Shown here: positions 43,589 to 48,345 of the stretch, piece by piece | Numbering within the stretch: position 1 is the stretch's first letter | Layout of the letters: every line of letters starts with the position of its first letter | Origin: Pelagibacterales bacterium SAG-MED49 | GTDB lineage: Bacteria > Pseudomonadota > Alphaproteobacteria > Pelagibacterales > Pelagibacteraceae | DNA: 48,345 bases | Direction of reading: 5' to 3' | Assembly (NCBI GenBank): GCA_014653365.1 | Contig: JACWEQ010000009.1 | Coordinates: 1 to 48,345, forward strand | Program-made: the position numbers and the translations under genes | Notes under the pieces: generated by a model | The model's database searches: none | Told to the model about the DNA's origin: nothing | What the model saw: only the letters and a program-made list of their open reading frames with translations

Positions 43589-44482
43589 ATGGATCTACTT
43601 ATATTCCAAGTTCCAATCTTAATGGTTCAAGCATCATTAGATGGAATATTACTTGGGATTTTATTTGCACTTATAGCTTATGGAATGGCTCTTCAATGGG
43701 GAGTAATGAATATTATCAACATTGCTCATGGAGATCTCGTTATTCTTGGAGGTTATATTACTTATTTTATGTATCTCTCAGGAATTCATCCAGCTTTAGG
43801 TGTAATAGTAGCACCTGCCATAATGTACTTTGTAGGTGTAGGTCTTTACAAATTGGTAATAAATAAAGTTGTTGATAGAGATTTATTTATCTCAATACTT
43901 GCTACATTTGGCATAAGCATTCTTTTCATGCAGTTAATGAACTTTGCATTTGGTGCAGATGTTGTTCTTGCAAACTCTGAATTTGGCACAACAATGTTGT
44001 TTGATAATTCAGTAACATTGCCTAATTCAAAAATATTCTCAGCCATTATAAGTATTATTTTTGCAATAGGGCTTGTTGTTTATATGAAAAAATCCAAATT
44101 AGGTCGTGCAATTAGAGCAACAGCTCAAAATGCTAGAGCAGCAAAAATTTTAGGAGTTGATACAGAAAAAGTTTATGCAGCAACATTTGGAATTAATGCA
44201 GCACTTTGTGGTGTAGCAGGTTCATTGGTTGCTATTACATTTACAATCCATCCTTATATGGGACTTCCTTATACGATTAGATCTTTCATGATTGTTATTA
44301 TTGCGGGACTTGGAAATTTACCAGGAGTTGCAGTTTCAGGTATGGGTTTAGGAGTGTTTGAAGAATTTGCTGATTATATTCTGGGGACTGAGTTTAGAAT
44401 TGGTTCAGTATTCTTGTTATTAGTTTTAATTTTAGTTTACCGAAGATTTAAACTTTCTAAAAAAAGAGAGTATCTAAAATGA
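43589..44482 (+). CDS. livH: Liv-type ABC transporter permease LivH
   Basis: A 297-residue inner-membrane permease with about eight helices. The start segment LDGILLGILFALIAYGMALQWGVMNIINIAHGDLVILGGY is the family signature. The cytosolic coupling loop RAIRATAQNARAAKILGVDTEKVYAATFGI is present. The stop overlaps livM by 4 bases. Confidence 0.92.
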   Translation: MDLLIFQVPILMVQASLDGILLGILFALIAYGMALQWGVMNIINIAHGDLVILGGYITYFMYLSGIHPALGVIVAPAIMYFVGVGLYKLVINKVVDRDLFISILATFGISILFMQLMNFAFGADVVLANSEFGTTMLFDNSVTLPNSKIFSAIISIIFAIGLVVYMKKSKLGRAIRATAQNARAAKILGVDTEKVYAATFGINAALCGVAGSLVAITFTIHPYMGLPYTIRSFMIVIIAGLGNLPGVAVSGMGLGVFEEFADYILGTEFRIGSVFLLLVLILVYRRFKLSKKREYLK

Positions 44483-45531
44483 AAAATAATAATATTATTT
44501 TATATGTTGCAATACTGATTTTTGGTGTACTTGCACCATTCATGCTACCAGCCTTCAAGGTCCAACTATCTATTCTTTGTATATTAATTGTTTTAGCCTT
44601 AACTTGGAATATTCAAGGTGGTGAAATGGGCTATAACTCTTTTGGAAATATTCTTTTTTATGGTCTTGGTATGTATATTTGCGCTTCTGTTCAAGTTGGA
44701 ATGTTTTTTCCATTAGCAGAGTGGACTGAAAGCGGTGGAGAAAAAACTTTTGTACATTCGCCAACCCAGTTTTTTCAAGGTATGGCATTTGGACTATTAG
44801 CTGCAGCAATTGTACCAACAATAGTTGCTGGCTTAATAGGTTATGCAATTTTAGGACTTAGAGGACATTATTTTGCAATTTGTACTTTAGGCTTAGGTGT
44901 TGCTGCTGGCGAAATTTCAGGTGGGATCGAAATTATTGGAGCAGGTCAAGGGTTTACAACACCTCCGTTTCCAGATGTTGGAAGCTTAGAGTCGAGAGGA
45001 CAATTTTTTTATTTTTTAAGTTTTGTGGTACTTGTATTAACTTTTGTTGCAGTAAAATCAGTTTACTCAACTAGATTTAGATTAGTTCTTAATGCAATAA
45101 GAGACAACGAAGATAAAGCCGAAGCTATGGGTATCCAAACAATGAAATATAAAATTATTGGATGGATGATTTCAGCATTTTTCTGTGGTTTGGCTGGTGG
45201 TATCATGGGAGGATTAGTTGGTTATATTGATTCAACAGATGTTGCATTTGATGGAAGAGAAATGGGTGTATTCATGGTTTTGATGGCAATACTTGGTGGT
45301 AAAGGAACTTTGTGGGGACCAGTTATTGGTGCAACTTTATTTCACTTATTTAAAGAAGGTTTTTGGACTTACTTCTTGGGTTGGCAGTATGTTGCGTTAG
45401 GTGTCTTGATTGTTGTAATTGTAATTTATTTCCCAGAAGGATTAATGGGGTGGCTCAGAGAAAAATATCCAGAGAAATTTGGTGAAGTAGTTGATGAGGC
45501 TGATCGCAAAGCTCAGGTAGAATTAAAATGA
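44479..45531 (+). CDS. livM: Liv-type ABC transporter permease LivM
   Basis: A 350-residue permease, partner of LivH. Features are ALTWNIQGGEMGYNSFGNILFYGLG near the N-terminus, LRGHYFAICTLGLGVA, and the coupling loop LNAIRDNEDKAEAMGIQTMKYK. It overlaps livH and livG by 4 bases each. A 30-residue extracytoplasmic insert between helices (EWTESGGEKTFVHSPTQF) is somewhat longer than usual. Confidence 0.92.
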   Translation: MKNNNIILYVAILIFGVLAPFMLPAFKVQLSILCILIVLALTWNIQGGEMGYNSFGNILFYGLGMYICASVQVGMFFPLAEWTESGGEKTFVHSPTQFFQGMAFGLLAAAIVPTIVAGLIGYAILGLRGHYFAICTLGLGVAAGEISGGIEIIGAGQGFTTPPFPDVGSLESRGQFFYFLSFVVLVLTFVAVKSVYSTRFRLVLNAIRDNEDKAEAMGIQTMKYKIIGWMISAFFCGLAGGIMGGLVGYIDSTDVAFDGREMGVFMVLMAILGGKGTLWGPVIGATLFHLFKEGFWTYFLGWQYVALGVLIVVIVIYFPEGLMGWLREKYPEKFGEVVDEADRKAQVELK

Positions 45532-46268
45532 GTATTTTAGAAGTAAATAATGTCAGTAAATCTTTTGGAGGTGTAAAAGCTAATGTTGATATTTCTATGT
45601 CAGTTGAAAAAGGAAAAATTGTTGGTTTAATCGGACCAAATGGATCAGGTAAAACAACTTTATTTAACTCAATTGTTGGAACTTATCCAATAGACAGTGG
45701 ATCTATAAAATTTAACGATAAAGAGGTATCTGAGTTACCAGTTCCAATTATTGCAAAACTTGGTTTGCTTAGAACATTTCAACAAACAAGAATTTATGGA
45801 AAATTAAACTGTGTAGACAATATGTTAATTAGCCATAAAGGGAGTGATGAAAGTTTAATTAAGATATTTTCTAAAATTCCTCAAGATTTAACAGATAAAG
45901 CAGAAAATTTATTGAGTTTTGTTGGCCTCTATCAAAAAAGAAAGTTGAGAGCGGGAGATTTATCGTTTGGTCAGCAAAAATTACTAGAACTTGCAATGGC
46001 TTTAATGAATGAGCCAGAAATGCTTTTATTAGATGAGCCTACAGCTGGAATTAACCCTACTTTAATAAATGGAATTATCGATAGATTGATCAAGGTAAAT
46101 CAAGACTTTGGAATCACTCTTTTAGTTATTGAACATAATATGAAGGTAATCATGCAATTGGCAGAAGATATATTTTGTTTAGCTCATGGTAAGATGTTAG
46201 CTAATGGGTCTCCAGATGAAATTAAAAATGATAAGCGTGTAATCGATGCTTATTTAGGAGCACAATAG
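45528..46268 (+). CDS. livG: Liv-type ABC transporter ATP-binding protein LivG
   Basis: A 246-residue ATPase. Walker A is GPNGSGKTT near 37-45, the signature loop is LSFGQQKLLELA in place of the standard LSGGQ, Walker B is MLLLDEPTAGI, and the switch histidine is in VIEHNMKVIM. The LRTFQQTRIYGKLN Q-loop is typical of LivG. It overlaps livM by 4 bases and livF by one base. Confidence 0.92.
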   Translation: MSILEVNNVSKSFGGVKANVDISMSVEKGKIVGLIGPNGSGKTTLFNSIVGTYPIDSGSIKFNDKEVSELPVPIIAKLGLLRTFQQTRIYGKLNCVDNMLISHKGSDESLIKIFSKIPQDLTDKAENLLSFVGLYQKRKLRAGDLSFGQQKLLELAMALMNEPEMLLLDEPTAGINPTLINGIIDRLIKVNQDFGITLLVIEHNMKVIMQLAEDIFCLAHGKMLANGSPDEIKNDKRVIDAYLGAQ

Positions 46269-47053
46269 TGTCAAATCAATACGAGGTACTAGGAAAAGCG
46301 CCAACTGCAGAAGATTTAAAGAAATTATCTTCAAATGAAATTCATTTAACAATTAAAAATTTAAATGCAGGTTATGGAAAAATGGAAATTTTGCATAACT
46401 TTGATTTATTTGTAAATAAAGCTCAGTCTTTATGTTTGATTGGACCAAATGGTGCAGGTAAATCTACAATACTTCACTCAATATATGGTTTTACAAATAT
46501 ATTTTCTGGCCAAATAGAAATTGATGGAAAAGAAATTACAAATTTAACTCCAGCTGAAAAATTAAAGTCAGTAGGAATAGCGTATATTCTTCAGGATAAT
46601 TCTGTATTTCCAGATATGACAGTTGAAGAAAATTTATTGATGGGTGGATATATTAAAGATAAAACTGACGAGTCCTACGAAGAGGCTGAAAAAATTTTTG
46701 AAAAATATGAAAGATTAAGAAATAGAAGAAATCAACCGGCTAAAGTTCTGTCCGGTGGTGAGAGAAGATTGCTAGAGATATCAAGAGCTCTTGTGATGAA
46801 ACCATCAGTATTATTAGTCGACGAACCTTCAATTGGATTAGAACCAAGATATATTGATATGGTTTTTGAAATTTTAAGAGATCTTCAACAAAATGAAAAA
46901 AAAACAATCATACTTGTAGAACAAAATGCAAAAAAAGGTTTAGAGTTTGCTGATATAGGTTACGTTTTAGTTTCTGGTCAAACAGCAATTGCTGGAAAAG
47001 GTGATGAGTTGTTAGACAATCCTGATGTTGGTAGATTATTCCTTGGTGGTTAA
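46268..47053 (+). CDS. livF: Liv-type ABC transporter ATP-binding protein LivF
   Basis: A 261-residue ATPase. A GTG start overlaps the livG stop by one base. A 25-residue N-terminal extension (NQYEVLGKAPTAEDLKKLSS) precedes the core. Walker A is GPNGAGKST, the signature LSGGERRLLEIS, Walker B VLLVDEPSIGL and the switch region ILVEQNAKKGL. Q-loop LQDNSVFPDMTVEENL fits LivF. Confidence 0.92.
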   Translation: MSNQYEVLGKAPTAEDLKKLSSNEIHLTIKNLNAGYGKMEILHNFDLFVNKAQSLCLIGPNGAGKSTILHSIYGFTNIFSGQIEIDGKEITNLTPAEKLKSVGIAYILQDNSVFPDMTVEENLLMGGYIKDKTDESYEEAEKIFEKYERLRNRRNQPAKVLSGGERRLLEISRALVMKPSVLLVDEPSIGLEPRYIDMVFEILRDLQQNEKKTIILVEQNAKKGLEFADIGYVLVSGQTAIAGKGDELLDNPDVGRLFLGG

Positions 47054-47757
47054 TGATTAATAAAAGGTTTTTCTTTAAAGGGTTTAAGTCTATTTTAGCT
47101 CCTAATAGCCCAGCTATTGCATTGGGCTGCTGTTTTATTGCAATTGGCGCACTTCTGAAAAATTTAGGATTTAATATTCATGAAAGCATTTTTTCCACAA
47201 TGTTAACTTATGCTTTGCCTGGTTCATTAGTTATGGCAGAGTCTTTATTAGTTGGAGCATCTTTATTAAATATTTTTCTCGCAGTATGGTTTGTCAATGC
47301 TCGATTATATCCAATGACAGTTTCTTTATTTCCATTAATGATGCACAAAAGTCAGCCAAAATGGAAATATTATTTTTCTTGTCATTTTATTGCAGTGTCT
47401 GCATGGCTGATAATGAAAAGTAATTACAAAAATATTGAAAAAAAACATAGAATTGACTTTTGGATTGGAATTGGTTCTGCCACTTGGACTATTGCTGTAA
47501 TCGGTACATTTATTGGGTTTTATACATCTGATTATTTGGATAAAAACGTGATGATGGGTTTAGCAATCTTAAACCCAATTTATTTTTTATGTATGTTAGT
47601 AGGTGCAATGAAGACCTTGCAAATATCAGCATCAGTAATATTAGGATTATTACTTGGCCCAATATTTTATTTTGTATCTCCAGAATGGTCAATTTTACTT
47701 GGTGGAATTATCGGTGGAACTATTGCATATCTTATTGGAGAATTAAATGTCAGCTAG
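47053..47757 (+). CDS. azlC: AzlC-family branched-chain amino-acid permease
   Basis: A 234-residue inner-membrane protein of the AzlC family, which with AzlD exports branched-chain amino acids and relatives. The region MLTYALPGSLVMAESLLVGASLLNIFLAVWFVNARLYPMTVSLFPLM is the conserved core. It starts by a one-base overlap with livF and overlaps azlD by 11 bases, so import and probable export genes are translated from one transcript. Confidence 0.85.
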   Translation: MINKRFFFKGFKSILAPNSPAIALGCCFIAIGALLKNLGFNIHESIFSTMLTYALPGSLVMAESLLVGASLLNIFLAVWFVNARLYPMTVSLFPLMMHKSQPKWKYYFSCHFIAVSAWLIMKSNYKNIEKKHRIDFWIGIGSATWTIAVIGTFIGFYTSDYLDKNVMMGLAILNPIYFLCMLVGAMKTLQISASVILGLLLGPIFYFVSPEWSILLGGIIGGTIAYLIGELNVS

Positions 47758-48070
47758 TATAGTTCTTGCAATTATAGTTACATCATTAGCAACTTTTTCA
47801 TCTAGATTTTTAGGAGCAATTTCTTCAAATGGAATAAAAGAAAATTCAAAATTATTCAGATGGTTTAATTGCCTAGCTTATTCAACATTAGCGGCATTGA
47901 TTGCTAGAACAATTATTTTTCCAGTTGGAGTGTTGTCTGACACAAGTTATTTAAGTAGAGCAACAGTAGTATTGTTTTGCTTATTTATTTTCTTTATCTC
48001 TAATAGAAATTTTGTTTATCCAACAGTAATTTCTGCTATCATGATGACATTACTAAGTGAGTACTTATAA
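47747..48070 (+). CDS. azlD: AzlD-family small membrane subunit
   Basis: A 107-residue protein with about three to four helices, the expected size for AzlD. ATFSSRFLGAIS near the start and RWFNCLAYSTLAALIARTIIFPVG in the middle are characteristic. It pairs with AzlC. It overlaps azlC by 11 bases and the following dioxygenase gene by one base. Confidence 0.85.
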   Translation: MSASIVLAIIVTSLATFSSRFLGAISSNGIKENSKLFRWFNCLAYSTLAALIARTIIFPVGVLSDTSYLSRATVVLFCLFIFFISNRNFVYPTVISAIMMTLLSEYL

Positions 48071-48345
48071 TGGAACAAATTACTGGTTTAACAATTACAG
48101 AACATAATAATTCAAAAAGAATAATTAATATTAATTTAGAAAATGAAATTATTGAAAAACTGATATTTCCTTTTAATAAATTTGATTTAACAGCATTAGA
48201 ACTTAAACCTTTTACTCGCTTTACCATTGCAAAAAGCTTAGATGATCTGACAAATAATAAGCTAAGTAAATTAATGAATTCTATAATTAAAGATAGATCT
48301 ACAGGATGTTTTATAATTGGTCCAAAAAATATTACAGCAAAAATT
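48070..48345 (+). CDS. glaH: Glutarate 2-hydroxylase-like Fe(II)/2-oxoglutarate dioxygenase, N-terminal part (CsiD/GlaH)
   Basis: The frame is open to the window edge for 92 codons. The visible residues resemble the N-terminus of E. coli CsiD (GlaH): the block LTALELKPFTRFTIAKSLDDL aligns to its ALEYKSFLRFRVAKILDDL counterpart in spacing and content, followed by a similar small helix pair. CsiD hydroxylates glutarate to L-2-hydroxyglutarate in lysine/5-aminovalerate breakdown. The catalytic HxD...H residues lie beyond the window, so function is not confirmed. The start overlaps the azlD stop by one base (TAATG), placing it in the liv-azl operon. Confidence 0.72.
   Translation, partial: MEQITGLTITEHNNSKRIININLENEIIEKLIFPFNKFDLTALELKPFTRFTIAKSLDDLTNNKLSKLMNSIIKDRSTGCFIIGPKNITAKI

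Overview
The window is very AT-rich, densely packed with protein genes and has short intergenic gaps, none longer than about 200 bases. The gene content is a Gram-negative, alphaproteobacterial set: RodA/PBP2 cell-wall elongation, a complete type IV pilus machine, a Liv-type amino-acid ABC importer and an Amt channel. Low GC, streamlining, many 1-11 nt gene overlaps and this mix point to a SAR11/Pelagibacterales-like marine bacterium. That is inference; no rRNA or tRNA gene is present to confirm it.

Layout. 1-110 is an exact inverted copy of part of the downstream D-amino-acid-dehydrogenase-like gene, joined to the 3' end of mreD. This looks like an amplification or assembly chimera at a contig end. 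111-4678 holds mreD (partial), mrdA (PBP2), rodA and the FAD oxidoreductase. 4683-9128 holds a GAF-SpoIIE phosphatase (minus strand), then the prepilin peptidase pilD overlapping a CHASE2-SpoIIE phosphatase, and a small membrane protein. 9129-16326 (minus) is a giant secreted subtilase with 11 Calx-beta repeats and a probable C-terminal barrel, followed by the 3' remnant of a second copy. 16397-25010 (minus) is pilT, fimT, pilV, pilW, pilX, an unknown secreted protein and pilY1. 25161-32491 (plus) is pilMN (fused), pilO, pilP, pilQ, pilB and pilC. 32498-33213 (minus) is an anti-sigma-type kinase and a STAS protein, divergent from two pilin genes at 33353-34273. 34698-37280 is a periplasmic HMA protein followed by an ammonium channel fused to a third SpoIIE phosphatase. 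37360-42176 is metabolic and housekeeping (lipoprotein, EamA transporter, 2-hydroxyacid dehydrogenase, deacetylase, MsrB, glutaredoxin, DUF2805-like protein, LysE). 42267-48345 is livK-livH-livM-livG-livF-azlC-azlD and the start of a CsiD/GlaH-type dioxygenase.

How the parts fit. Nearly every component of a type IV pilus is present: pilins, minor pilins, adhesin/tip PilY1, peptidase, secretin, alignment complex, platform, and extension and retraction ATPases. Interleaved with them are all the pieces of a partner-switching circuit except the final target. These are one STAS antagonist, one serine-kinase-like partner and three SpoIIE-type phosphatases with different sensors: cytosolic GAF, periplasmic CHASE2 and an Amt ammonium channel. 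The most interesting hypothesis is that ammonium and other signals set the phosphorylation state of the single STAS protein and thereby control the pilus or surface proteins. No sigma factor is encoded nearby, so the output may not be a sigma factor.

Other unusual architecture includes a PilM-PilN fusion, a lipoprotein secretin paired with a non-lipoprotein PilP, a beta-propeller inserted inside the von Willebrand A domain of PilY1, and an 11-A tract just after the start codon of the main pilin gene.
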